A stretch of DNA of 64,000 bases from Cordia subcordata (lineage: Eukaryota; Streptophyta; Magnoliopsida; Boraginales; Cordiaceae), in the NCBI GenBank assembly GCA_028554755.1, contig JAPTOF010000020.1, positions 3,477,001 to 3,541,000 of the forward strand. The letters are read 5' to 3'. Each line of letters begins with the position of its first letter. Within the stretch, counting starts at the first letter, position 1. The notes below the pieces were generated by a model. The model saw only the letters and a program-made list of their open reading frames with translations. It ran no database searches and was not told the origin of the DNA. A program made the translations under genes and the position numbers. Positions 22,588 to 34,095 of this stretch are shown here, piece after piece.

Positions 22588-25020
22588 GTTAGCTTTGTTG
22601 ATCTTTCATTTTCCAACCACAAACCATCTCATGGATTTTTTTTCCCTAACTTTAATTTTACGATTTGGAATTTGGCTTCTTATTTATTATCATCTGTAAG
22701 GGGGCCAAATGTCTCCTCATAGTCAAATGTCCAAATATTACTAGCTAGTCTCCTCGACTAGTCTGAATCAGTACTTTTTCTTCTAGTATAAAGCATAGTG
22801 TTAGTTTCATTACAAAAAAAAAAAAAAAGGGAAAAAAGCCATAGTGTTCATTTGCTAGCTACATTAGTCAATCACTGAAAAAAGTACATTTATAACGTCA
22901 TCCCAAGTTCCAACATGCATAGATAAAATATATTTTTTTTGTAAGAAAATATTTACCCATAAAACTAAAGTTAAGAAAAAAAAAAAAGAAACTTTCAGAT
23001 ATCAGCATATCTTCATACATGTTTTTAAGTCAATTATGAGTCTAATAATATTTATGATAACAGAACATATTTACTTGAGACTTGAAAGTTTAGCAAGAAA
23101 TATGTAGCTACTTGACCATTCTATGTATCCAATACTTGGTAATCTTTTTATGTTAAAAAACTTCTCCCAAGTAAGATTATATTAGATTTACTCTAAAATT
23201 ATAAACTTTTGTGATATAACAACATTTGCCAACATATAAATAATATTTTTATTTGTGTTTATTTGTCAATTTGGGATATTGGAATAACTTGGACGAACAA
23301 AAATGAGTCTTGGTAAACCTCCAAGAAACCTATAGAAGTAAGAATAGGAAGAGGAAAGGAAATCTTATAGTTGGGTTGCTCATGCGTCCACGGGACAAAT
23401 CCTATTTGAAATGGATGGTGTGAGTTTGTCAAATGCTCAACAAGCCACTACATTAGTGATGCATAAACAATGTTCATCAATTAAGTTTGTTTAGTTGTTG
23501 TAACCTAATTACTTAGTGGGAAAAATTAGGCTGGGATTTAAAAGAATTCAGCGGAGTATTTGCTCTTAAACAACAGAAATGAAAGACACCAAGGAAGAGA
23601 GATATACTCCTTTGTAATCCTCTTGTTCCAGACATACGACCCTGATGCATTATGATTTAATTCTTAATACATATTTTCCGTATATTTTCGGTCTAGGACT
23701 GCTGGATCTGTTAATCAAACTCGATGGTTAAGCAAATTATTCCAAATCCAACAAAATCGGTGTACATTTACCAAACAAAATTTCTACACGGAATCCTCAG
23801 TTTTTCCTTTTTCTCCACATCATTTTGTTCAACATGTACATAAATTTCAACAAGATGCGCTACATTTGACCATTTGAGTTGGACTAACAAATTCAATAAC
23901 ATCATGTATATAGCTGTTTGGTTTACGGACCCTTGTTCCCAAAAAAAAAAGGAAAAAGGATGTGTTTTGGTTTGTTACTAGAAATATCACTAGCGTTTAT
24001 TAGTGCCTTTAGTACTTTGCTCTTAGCACAAATGATAATTCCTAAATGTCTTCGATCTTTTTTCTTATTTTATTTCTTGTTAGAGTAAAAAGAACAATTT
24101 AATTTACATGCTGACAATTTCATGGCTAATTAAAATGGAATAAAGTAAGGATAAAAGGACAAGAAGGTGTCATCCAATTTAGTGATTTGATGTATAGAAA
24201 AAGCATTACATTTGCAAGGGAAAAAAATAAAAACCAAAAGGTTTGATATTGCAGCCCTCATTATCAAGCTTTTCTTTAACCATTGTCAGTTTACCCATGA
24301 GACTATGACAAAATATGTCTAGATCCAATATAGAGTTAGTGTTAATAGTAAAATCGTCTCAAATATATTAATTTTTGAAATTTATGTTCATTTATTTTGA
24401 ACATCTTTTGTGTATATATATCTTTAAAACAAAAATAATCTTAATAAAAAATAATAATATTATAATTTTTAGTTTAAACAAAATTCTAAATCCGCCTCGA
24501 TACCGTCAAAACATTTATTCACCCTTTCTTTTTCCACGGGCATACTTTCTTGTGTTTTTGGTTTGAAAGCAACATAAGGAGAAAAATGCACAGCAAGGTT
24601 TGATTAATGCTGTATATCAGGACCAACTTGGCGAGGACACCAACTGTAAAGTAGACTTCTTTTTCTCAATATTTTACATCAGCGCAAAAGATTAAGGATA
24701 AGATAATTAAATTCAACGTTGTAACCTTGTCCTTTGTTTTGATTTTGTCGCTAATAGATATGCTGTGAGAAAGATTGTCCTACACTATACGAAAATTTTG
24801 GATATGCAAATTGCAAGATTCCCCATTATTACATGTCGGACGGAAAAGATGTTATGCCCCGTCAAAATTTATGCTAATAAGAATTATATAAATTTAATTT
24901 ATAAATTCCATGGACATCATATTGCTTTTGTTTACAAGTTTATGGGGCCCTCTTTAAGTTTTGTATCTAACTTTTAATTTCCTACCACGACAAGAAATAC
25001 AAATATAGAAAGCGATTTTT
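22585..25020. other. Intergenic, nothing recognised
   Basis: AT-rich with A and T runs (about 22815-22828, 22977-22988). No coding content or element ends are recognised. Confidence 0.45.
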
Positions 25021-25029
25021 TAATTATAG

Positions 25030-25412
25030 GCAGTGGCAATAATAGGATGTTTTTGGCGGCTATATCAACAACCCGTCGCATACATGCATCTTTTTATTAT
25101 TTAAAAAATAAATTGCACTACTTTAGACAGTGGTTCCCAAGAAACCGCTGCTTATATGTATTTTCATTGTTTAAAAAAGATAGAACATTTTTCGTTATTT
25201 AAAATTCTCGTGCCATTATAGGCGACGGTTTTTAAATAACTGCCACATATATGCATTTTTCATAATTTTGAAAAACAAATTATATATTTTTCATTATTTG
25301 AAAAATGAATTTGTATTGCCGCTCCTATGCATCTTTAGTCATTTTTTTTTTTCAAAAAAAATTGAACCATCACGGACGGCGGTTTCTGATAAACCACTGC
25401 CTGTATCAACAT
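25030..25412. repeat. CACTA-like subterminal repeat array
   Basis: About five irregular units of 75-95 bases carry paired motifs of the type GGCGGTTT...AAACC-CTGCC: GGCGGCTATATC with CCCGTCGC, GACAGTGGTTCCC with AAACCGCTGC, GGCGACGGTTTTT with AACTGCC, and GGACGGCGGTTTC with AAACCACTGCC. Arrays of this type flank plant CACTA (En/Spm) elements. No transposase ORF is present, so at most this is the end of a deleted element. Confidence 0.45.
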
Positions 25413-25497
25413 TATGGCGGTTCATGTAAAGAACAATTAAAAGCAACACTCATATAACATGATTATATTGAATAATCCTTTCCCTTGAGATCATAAC

Positions 25498-25762
25498 TAT
25501 GGTTCTTGAACTATTAAAGTGAACTTTTGGTTTATGAACTATTAATTGTTAGATACTATTAGTTCTTTTAATTATTACCATTTAAAAACTAACATTGGCG
25601 CTAGTCCTTCTAACTACCATATGCATTGGTCATGCGAGTAACATTGTTTTTTCGACATAAATGACTAAAAGGGTTAATCGTGTCTAATAATTAATAGTTT
25701 AAGGATTAAGAAATTCACTTTGATAGTTTAGGGACCAAAATATTTCATATGTAGTTTAGGAA
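25498..25762. repeat. MITE-like inverted-repeat element
   Basis: The left arm (CTATGGTTCTTGAACTATTA, then AAGTGAACTTTTGG) pairs with the right arm (CACTTTGATAGTTTAGGGAC and ATGTAGTTTAGG) in inverted orientation. An inner phrase TTGTTAGATACTATTAG is mirrored by CTAATAATTAATAG. Noncoding. Confidence 0.45.
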
Positions 25763-28678
25763 TTTGTCAAAGAATTAATCCCATATACTATGATCTTATT
25801 TGATGATGAGTAAAATAGTTATGGAGCCACCAAAACATTCATTCCGTTAACAAAACGAACTCTTCACCAATTGGTCAGATACTAGTCTAATTCATCTCCA
25901 TTAGGCACGTTTATTGTAGGTATCTTTTGCTTTCAACACGGTTTGTTGAAAATACAACCAATATGCATTGAATATGAGAAGGTTTACCGTCTATCATATA
26001 GTACTGATCTTTCAACATGCACCATTATTTCTATGGTATGATCAGTGTTTAGTGGCCCATGCATGCTTTTCGTCGCACAGGTTTCGTGCTCAAAATATCC
26101 AGACAAAGCAATGGTGCAATCTTATGACATAAACTCGACCTCAGGTTTCTTGAAGAGAAACGACATGCATTTATAGACAGTTTTTTGGTCGTGATCAAGG
26201 TAGGAAATAATTTCTCCTCTTGAAATTTACAATGTTACTATAGTTTCTGAAGTTTATGCACGGTGCCTAGTATGTGTGTATATTTATGTGTGTGTGTTTT
26301 CTATATAAAACTTTGACGATTCCCACAGTACATCGTGGGCATTAATGGTCAGGCTCTGGAATATGAATGTCAGCATGAGATAATCTCAGTTTTTTAAAGA
26401 CCTCTTTTATTTATTTTTATTTTTTACAAACTCCTAATTCCAATTCGACCCCTGTTTTTTATCGGATATGGATCGAAGTCATTCCTAGAGAGATTTATAG
26501 TCTCGATCACTTAAACTAACCCTAATCCCAGCATGAGTTGATTGAGAATGACAGCATGAGATAATCTCAATATAACTGATTGGATCTCGCCATTTTGCGC
26601 TTTAGAGGATTCTTGTAGGGAATGAGATCAATCAATCTTGATAATGTACATATTAATTAATTAATCAGTGACTAAACTTTCTCTAAGTGAGACAGAGCCA
26701 AATTAAATTATGGGGTAACAAGGGTTGCAATTCCTACTAACTCTAAGTAGGAAATCATTAAAGATTGTGGGTTATTTGTTTAAATTTAGGTGATCTTTGC
26801 CCTATTGGATAAAACCCTAATGATGCTAAAGATGATGCATTTCAAGAGTTATTGAGTGTGCGCATTCAAGAGATATTATCCACTTTGAAGTACTCTTTTC
26901 AAGTACGAGCCACACTAGATATATTCCACTTTGACCTGTTGGATCTCACTATACCTTTTTTCTCTTTAATTTGTTTGCGGGGCCTCGCTATACCTTTTTC
27001 CCCTTTAAAGGAATGCTCTTATATAATGAAAGAAGGTCGAGTACCTTTTTAAGACGTCGCCATGACTATGTTTTCATTGGCATGCAACTAAACGAATATA
27101 GAGAAAGCAAAAATGGAGTAATAGATTAATGTCTGTCTGAAGCTGATAGGCGTCTAGGTCATAGATGTATTCAAATGAAAGGTTTACATAAAAAATAAGA
27201 AGTGTCTGATCACGAGCTATAATGACCTATCCTTTATAGACCATTTCAAAAAAGGCATAAGAAGAGAACATAGGAGGCATCACTAGAATTACAGATATAT
27301 ATACACATCCATCATCACCAGATGGACATATGATGACGCATTTCATTCCATACTTATCCACTCGGAAGTGAAAAATCGATCACCAATGCATCACTCTTGG
27401 CATTAAGCAAGCAGCATGGCAAAGAAAGTGGCATTCCCTGTTGAATCCAAATCTACTATATGAATTTTGGGTTCAGGAATTCTTGATCCTTTTTATGTCG
27501 TTACTAGTAAGTTGCCCTATCGAAAGAAAAATTAAACCATCTTGAGAATTTAATAAGATTAACTAGGGTCTCTTTGATAGAAATGACAAAATACTATGTA
27601 TAAAGATTTCTTAACTTGTGGTCCATCTGATTAACTAGAGTCTTTTTGATAGATAATAATTTCAATGTGAAATGTCATGAAAAATAGAACGATATCGTAA
27701 AACTATGCAAATTGCCAAATGATCCAATATCTCATAAAATGGACATAGGATAATCATATGATGACTTGAGAGAATATAATAGAATTTAGAGTTCAAAAGG
27801 CTAGTCTAATGGAGAGCCCAGCACCATAATTTTGCTAGTTTCCTAAGATTAGCATTGCCTCGTGCAACTTCTAACAACTAAATTCGCAAATGGCTTCTTC
27901 AACTATGGGCCTCTATCACCACGATTCTTCTTCTTGAACTAGGCCCAAAATAATTACATTTAACCACTACAAGATACAAAAGTTTAAAACTTGAATGGAC
28001 ACTACTACAAGATATAGAAGAACAATGCTACGTAATTCAAAATTTCCAATTATATGACTAATGGTGGCTCATTGAGATTAGCACGCCATGAAAACAGGAT
28101 AAATTATCTTCCCTTAAGGTTTATTAGAGGTTTTGTTGCTATCACGCTTCCTCTATATTGTTACAACTTTGTTCCTTTTGAAAGTATTGTTAATCGGAGT
28201 TTGGATGTTTATTATTCTGTTGGTATGAAAGCATATCAATCATTTGTTTGGTACATGTGCAATAATACCTCTAGTATATTTACTTAATTTTGGAATAGGT
28301 TGAACTAGTACTTCATAATACACATCGAGCCGTTAAATGACAGGATGACAAGAAAATGAAATACTCATTTTCTTCCAAGTTTCATGACCGGATATTCTAG
28401 TTTGTTACATAAACTAATGGCTTCTGATTCAAGATAAACCACGAGAGGAGGAAATTTTGATGTTGAATGCATTTCTTCAAAGTCATTTGTCTACATTCAA
28501 CTAATTGGAGAAAAATTGACCTTGAGAATTATTTTTCTCACTTATTTTGAATTAAGTATGTAACTACATCTTTATCTGTCACGTCCCATTTCATGTCGCA
28601 AGCAATGATTTCTGGGACTTAATTCTTTGGAAAACTCATCATCATCGCGAGTGAAAGGATACGCACTTGTGCCGTACG
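25763..28678. other. Intergenic with possible CACTA-type terminus
   Basis: No gene is supported. CACTACAAGATA (about 27965) and CACTACTACAAGATATAG (about 28001) resemble CACTA terminal repeats, but no mate was found. AGCATGAGATAATCTCA occurs at about 26372 and 26554. The 77-codon open frame at 28054 has no recognisable similarity. Confidence 0.35.
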
Positions 28679-29208
28679 TGAAACTTAAACGTGTTAATGG
28701 CGTTCAAATTTTGGATTCGGCCATCTGATCCAAAAGCCACAAGCCTTGGCATGTCGTAAATGGTGAAAATTAGTGCCCCGTGCAATGACCTGTAATCTTC
28801 TCATATGGCAATTCCAACCGCGGCATTTTTCCGTAATATTCATCAATAAGGCTTTGATCGTAGTCACAACAGACATGAATCACTCGGGATGCTTCGTCCT
28901 TCTGCTTTATTTCATTGTACCGAGTAACCATTTCTGGTAGAAACTGGGTGCTTTTAAGGTCTTCTTTTTCTGTCAAGAGCCGAAGTATGTTCTTTCCAAC
29001 TAGATCGGTGGTCGGAACCTGAAACGAAAGCCCAAAAAAAGAAAAAAAAAAAAGAAAAAAATACAAAACATAATATTACCTCTTGTCCATCCTTGCCAAC
29101 TACAAACTCGTGATCTCCCGACAACAAAATCGACTTTAGTGTAAGAGAATTGAGCCTTGCCACTTCCATTTCATTCACTTTTTGTCGAGTGAATGGGTTA
29201 TGCCTCAA
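28679..29208 (-). pseudogene. Decayed nucleoredoxin fragment
   Basis: The upper exon (ending at 29080) encodes LTLKSILLSGDHEFVVGKDG, matching the lead-in to a thioredoxin-like domain of plant nucleoredoxin. A 61-base intron with GT and AG ends (29019-29079) follows. The next exon reads VPTTDLVGKN, then QFLPEMVTRYNEIKQKDE, then VCCDYDQSLIDEYYGKMP, again colinear with nucleoredoxin. The segment that should hold the WCPPC redox centre is replaced by LLTEKEDLKST, so the catalytic cysteines are gone. After ELPYEK the frame breaks, and the homology (IYDMPRLVAFGSDGRIQ) resumes in another frame down to about 28680. A TGA lies just upstream of the first exon. This is a genomic (intron-bearing) fragment, not a retrocopy. 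Confidence 0.75.
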
Positions 29209-29859
29209 TTCCTTATTCTTGAATAACCGTCATGCCCCATTCATCAGATTCACTTTCACTTGGTACAAAGATTCCAATTTCACCCCTAGACTGGGAGAAC
29301 ATAGTGACCTGACACTTTCTGGATGATTCTTGTAAGTCTTTATGATTAGTAAGAATAAAGATGATGCTTAAGAAGAACTAAGGCGTGCTTCTTTTGCTAG
29401 GCATTTTAATTGAAATTTCTTTGGTCGCAAAGCACTGCGTTTGAGCAATTATGGTTGCTCCATTTTCAAGTTGTCAGCTTGGTACTCTTTTCGTATGACA
29501 ATATCAGTCGTTCAAGAATGTTTTTTGGGTCTTAAAGTATATGTCACTTTTAAAAGTTCAAGGGGTAATAATTTTTATTTTTTAGATTTACCTTTATTTT
29601 AATACAGAGATAAAAAAAAAAAACATAATTTAATATCATATAAAAAGAGAGAAGGGTATTTTTGTCAAGTTATTGTAAATTTATTCACAAAATGATGTTG
29701 TCAATCAGCTTTATTAGTCTGGGTGTAAAAACCTTAAACAACTAATAAAACGAGACGAAAGAAGTACTTTCTCGTCCACATATTTAAGTGCTCAATTCAT
29801 TTGGTGCACTGTATTCACTGCTATTTATTAATGGACTTGGTTTTCCATTTAATCTGCAG
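29209..29859. other. Intergenic between two gene fragments
   Basis: Mostly noncoding. On the minus strand at about 29223-29280 a short frame reads FVPSESDEWGMTVIQE; I do not recognise it. Confidence 0.35.
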
Positions 29860-30035
29860 GCACTTCATGGACCGAGTAGAAGCGCAAGATGTTTCTGCTT
29901 GGCCTGCGAAAGCTCGGCAAAGGTGATCGGCCTGGAATTTCACGCGATTATGTTATTGCGAGAACACCCACACAGGTTGATAGTCATGCCCAGAAATACT
30001 TCATCAGGCAGAGTAATCCAATCCGTGCTGTGTAA
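29860..30035 (+). pseudogene. MYB-related (SHAQKYF type) exon fragment with a nonsense codon
   Basis: After a splice-acceptor-like CTGCAG, the frame reads (G)TSWTE, then TAG at 29877-29879, then [16 protein letters not shown], then [20 protein letters not shown], and stops at 30033-30035. This is the second half of a 1R-MYB/DIVARICATA-type domain: the third helix carries the diagnostic SHAQKYF, and the intron falls at the Gly before the TPWTEEEH segment as in intact family members. Two defects make it non-functional: TAG replaces a Glu codon in the EEEH stretch, and GDWRGIS has become GDRPGIS. The first exon (zinc knuckle and first helix) is not found upstream. Confidence 0.8.
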
Positions 30036-30359
30036 AGAAGTGGTCTTTTGATAAAGCATGGATTAGAGGCATGCTCTTAGTAATACCCTGTTAGTACAGC
30101 AGTGGGTCTGTAGCCTGGTTTGTGTTGGTGATGGTCATTTGTTGAACTAATCATAATAAGCTTGGATGTACATTAAATGTATATTAAAACTCTTCAATCA
30201 TACGATAAGAAATCAATCAATTTCAGCAAAAATAATAGTACACCAATTTATTAATCATACATTTCTTTAATTTAAATATCTATGGAAATTAGAAATAAAA
30301 AATTAAAATATTTATTTGGTGAAAATACGTTAATTGACAACTCAGCATTTCTCATATGA

Positions 30360-31252
30360 TTTTCTTCACCTATACTAATGTGTTTATTTTTTTTGTTTTA
30401 ATAAAAAAATTTCACCTTCTTCAAGGTATTTATGAATTTTTAATTTCTTTAAAAAATAGATATAGTTTTATAGTTCTAATTAAAAAAATTAATAAAAGGA
30501 AAATTTGGTAGAGATACACATGGCACCCCACCTTGTCACTTTCTACATATCTTCACTAATAGTATTGATTAGAATTGACTTTCTCAGTTATGTTTTTAGA
30601 AATGGAACGTGATCACAAGTTTCGACTATATTATCCCATTTTTTTTTCCTGAAAAAACCCCAGTGGTTCTAGAATTTGTCTATTGCTTATGATTCCTTTC
30701 AGTTCTTTTCGGCTTTGTTCGCATAGCGGGAACGTGTTCTCGATTTTGTCTAACATATTAATTTTTTTAACTAACTCTAATATTAGTATATAATGTTTGT
30801 TCTGTTTGTAATGTAAAGTGGTTTTGGAGATAATATGTACGAAAAATTATACTTAAGCGAAAAGTTTTTTTTTTTTTTCATGTTTTGTTTGCATGTTCGT
30901 CATGCATTGCTCTTGCTACATAATTCCTCGCTTTTCTATTAATATGTTATGTTTCATATCTGTGTTTTATCTGACCAACCAAAAAAAAAAAAAAGTATCT
31001 GTGTTTTGTACCTCTATGCTTAACCGATAATGCATTTTTTGTTATTCCTAAGAAAAAATAATATGTAATTGAGAATTTTATATAACCCAATGCATGCTAA
31101 TCTTAAATCTATTTATTTCCTAAAAACACAATTTAATTTGATACATTTTATAATTATTTATTTAATGGATATTTTATTTAGTTATCTATTTAAACTAAAA
31201 TAACAGAAATCACAAAACATAAAACCCATGCGTTGCACGGGTGAGTCGCTAG
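30360..31252 (+). mobile_element. Helitron-like element, 3' terminus at 31252
   Basis: At 31225-31241 ACCCATGCGTTGCACGGGT forms a hairpin (7-base stem with one mismatch, GTT loop). Eleven bases later comes CTAG at 31249-31252, followed by T. A short GC hairpin followed by CTRR next to T is the signature of a plant Helitron 3' end. The 5' end is not fixed; TTCACCTATACTAATG at about 30363 is a possible 5' region. No Rep/helicase ORF is present, so this would be a non-autonomous copy. Confidence 0.55.
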
Positions 31253-31590
31253 TACATACTATTTCTAATTCCCACTATCTTGCATTTCTATAGCCCTTTT
31301 TTCCTACCATTTGTCACAACTTGTTTGGCCTTTTGTTGATGAAATATCACCAATACTTTGATTCAATATTTGCAATAGTATTTGTATTTGGAGATTATCT
31401 ATTTATTGGCATGATGATTTCTTCATTTACGTAAATATTATTAAAATTTTATAAATATATTTATATTTTATCATGCAATAACTATAAAATTTATATAAAA
31501 TGCTTGCTCTTATTTTTTTCATGCATCGTGCACATTATAGTCTAAAGTTTCAACTAATAACTAGCCATTAATAATATACTTTGTTACTAG

Positions 31591-31821
31591 GAGCCTGTTT
31601 GGATTGGTTTTTTTTTTTTGGAAAAAGTACTTTTTTTTTCCTGAAAAAGTTATATTAATTTTACAATAACTATTTGATTTGACTTCCAAAAAAATTGAAA
31701 CTTTGAAAAAAGCTCAAATACAGCTTTTTTTAAAAGTCAGAATTTTTAACTTCTCAAAAAAAATTGTTAAAAAAAACTGTTAAAAAAAATACTTTTAAAA
31801 AAAGCCAATCCAAACAAGCCC
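31591..31821. mobile_element. Tourist-like MITE, TTGTTTGGATT family, copy A
   Basis: Terminal repeats GAGCCTGTTTGGATTGG and CCAATCCAAACAAGCCC are inverted. The flanking triplet TAG appears on both sides. The interior has the family block TTACAATAACTATTTGATTT and A/T-rich arms. Size 231 bases. Confidence 0.75.
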
Positions 31822-32305
31822 TAGAGATTCTACGTAGACTAATATGGTCATTCCTAAGACTTTGGGCCTTTGCCTCCCATCTAACCTCAATTTACACACC
31901 TTGGAATCTACAAATGTGGGATTGATTTGTTCAATGAAATCATTCTAGGAAGGATTAATACATTGAAAAAGAAGAATACTATGATTGACACCAATACATG
32001 ACATAGCATTCTAATTGAATTATTATCATCTTTTCAACATTTGATTAAAGCTCATAAAGCCTTAAAATAGAAATGTCAAAGACATTATATAATATGAGGC
32101 CGAAAAGTCAACATGGAACCCAATAAGTTTATAAACTAATCAAAATTCCATGAAACAAACATATATTCTCAGAATCTGCGCATGAGAACCCAATGCAATA
32201 ATTTTCTTGAATCAATAAATGTATGACTTTTTTAATCAACAACAAACCAATCAAAGGAACAAAACGAACTAATTGAACAAAAATTAAGTGCTTGGTGAGT
32301 GTTGT
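31822..32305. other. 3' flank of the metalloproteinase gene
   Basis: Noncoding; it presumably includes the 3' untranslated region of the minus-strand gene. Confidence 0.4.
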
Positions 32306-33412
32306 TTACAAAAGAAAACTTAAAATAATCATCCCAACAAGCAATAAGAACCCGTGACTCACCGCCGAGTGGGCCCCATTTGTGTTTCTCTCATCCCATG
32401 GCAATGGAGTTGAAGTCGGTGATGATCCATTGTAAAACGGGTTTGACCCGTATAGTTCTTGGATCCCCTGAATATCATCTTGGGCTAGCTCAACTTTTCT
32501 AGTGTTTGATGTAATGGTTGGGTACATGATTGCATCTTCAACAGCTGAATGGCCCAGCCCCAATAAATGCCCAATCTCGTGGACGGCCACAGATTCAAGA
32601 TCGACGGCTGAGATGATCGACGAAGGAGCATTGATGAAATCACCGTCTATCACCCAGTTCTCGTCACCGTCCAAGTGAAACCTCCCACTTGGCGGCGAAA
32701 ACGCGTGGGCCAACGTGCCCAACTCACCATCAAACGGCTCACCATCTCCGTGGTCACCACTAAAGAAAGCAATCTTAATGTCCGCCGTCTCAAACGACGA
32801 CGTCTCGGTAAAAGTCAACGAGGTGACCTCCGACCACCTCTCGAACGCACGTGCGAACACGCCCTTCACATTGTCGGGCAGCTGATTCTCCGGCAAGAAC
32901 GCGTACATCAACCCACTCCTACTCGCCGGCCACCTCGGCTTGTCCGGAAAAAAAGAGTAGTGCGCCACCGTATGAACATGCATTGAGTCACTCGTCTTCA
33001 CTTTACCCGAATGCATCGTACTAGTGCCGTTGATCACATCCGGATTGCCGCACCTCGGCCGCACGATGTGACTTAACGTAGGCGCGTCGAGCTCACCCGT
33101 CACATTGAGGTTGAAATTGAGCTGGTAAGTCTTGATCGCCGACTCGAGTACGTCGTCGAAATCATCGGTGAAGTTTAACGATGAGTAATTACAATACCCG
33201 AAGCGTTGAAAGTACTGCTTCAGTTTGGATATGCCGGAAACTTTCTGGCCGGTGTGACAACCTAGGAGCTTGTTAAAACCGTCCCATGCAGTAGCAACAT
33301 TGGAAATGTTTAACGTACGAGGGATTGAAGAAATGTTGGGGAAGAAATGCGCAGATGATGAAGAGGAGATCGAGAGGAGTAAGGTTATGGTAATGAGAGA
33401 AGGAATCTTCAT
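32306..33412 (-). CDS. Plant matrix metalloproteinase (matrixin, M10A), GPI-anchored
   Basis: A 368-residue intronless preproenzyme. It has a signal peptide (about 1-21) and a peptidoglycan-binding-like propeptide (about 45-115). The cysteine switch PRCGNPDV has C121 as the inhibitory zinc ligand. The catalytic domain (about 150-323) contains structural metal residues around H221/D223 and H236/H246, the zinc site HEIGHLLGLGH (H278, E279, H282, H288) and the Met-turn IMYP (M296). A Ser/Thr-rich spacer and a hydrophobic tail (353-368) predict a GPI anchor, so it would act at the plasma membrane or wall. There are several N-glycosylation sequons. Plant matrixins process extracellular proteins in development, senescence and defence; the substrate is unknown. 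All catalytic elements are present, so it is probably active. Confidence 0.95.
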   Translation of the reverse strand: MKIPSLITITLLLSISSSSSAHFFPNISSIPRTLNISNVATAWDGFNKLLGCHTGQKVSGISKLKQYFQRFGYCNYSSLNFTDDFDDVLESAIKTYQLNFNLNVTGELDAPTLSHIVRPRCGNPDVINGTSTMHSGKVKTSDSMHVHTVAHYSFFPDKPRWPASRSGLMYAFLPENQLPDNVKGVFARAFERWSEVTSLTFTETSSFETADIKIAFFSGDHGDGEPFDGELGTLAHAFSPPSGRFHLDGDENWVIDGDFINAPSSIISAVDLESVAVHEIGHLLGLGHSAVEDAIMYPTITSNTRKVELAQDDIQGIQELYGSNPFYNGSSPTSTPLPWDERNTNGAHSAVSHGFLLLVGMIILSFLL

Positions 33413-33866
33413 ATTGTTCTGGAGGTGTTTGAGAAAAGTTTTAAGAGAATTTAGATCTGAATATCTGATTTTGGGTTGTGATATGTGAAGCTTTTAAGAT
33501 GTGGAGTGGAATTAAAAAAATATTTGAGTTGGGCATTTCAAACGAAGGTGAAGGGCCTGCATTATGGGGGTAATGGCATTATTGGTTGGAAGGGCAACAT
33601 TGACTATTAATGTCGCGTCCTTTTCTTTTTGTCATTTTATTTTTAACGCCGCGATTAATAGTCTTGCCCTTTCTTTTTTCTAAGCAATTAAGAAAATAAA
33701 TTCATTTCTCTTTTTAATACTATATCTATAAAGTCACGGCTCAAAATCTAACCAAGTGGAAAGGTTCCAATCATTACTTAAACACCCTATCGAACTTGAG
33801 AGTTGCAACAATTTTTCCTTGCAAGCATCTTGTATCTCGTGTTCCTCTATGCTCATTTTAAATTAA
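33413..33866. other. Upstream flank of the metalloproteinase gene
   Basis: Promoter side of the minus-strand gene. No clear TATA box was found within 120 bases of the ATG. No repeats. Confidence 0.4.
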
Positions 33867-34092
33867 GGACTTGTTTGGATTAATTTTTTTAAAGTATTTT
33901 TTAATAATTTTTGAAAAATAATTTTTTTAAAAAAATTAAAAATTTTGACTTCTTTAAAAAGTTGTGTTTGAGTTTTTTTCAAAATTTTAATTTTATTAGA
34001 AGTTAAATTAAATAATTATTACAAATTTAATGTAACTTTTTGAAGAAAAAAAAGGTACTTTTTTCTTGAAAAAAATCAATCCAAATAGACCC
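33867..34092. mobile_element. Tourist-like MITE, TTGTTTGGATT family, copy B
   Basis: The left end GGACTTGTTTGGATTAA and the right end ATCCAAATAGACCC are inverted, with a perfect TAA duplication at 33864-33866 and 34093-34095. This is the best-preserved copy at its ends. Confidence 0.85.
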
Positions 34093-34095
34093 TAA

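Noticed and set aside
28054..28287. 77-codon plus-strand frame
   Set aside because: No recognisable domain, no promoter and unremarkable composition; likely chance.
32675..32986. Arg-rich 103-codon frame on the plus strand
   Set aside because: Antisense shadow of the GC-rich metalloproteinase gene.
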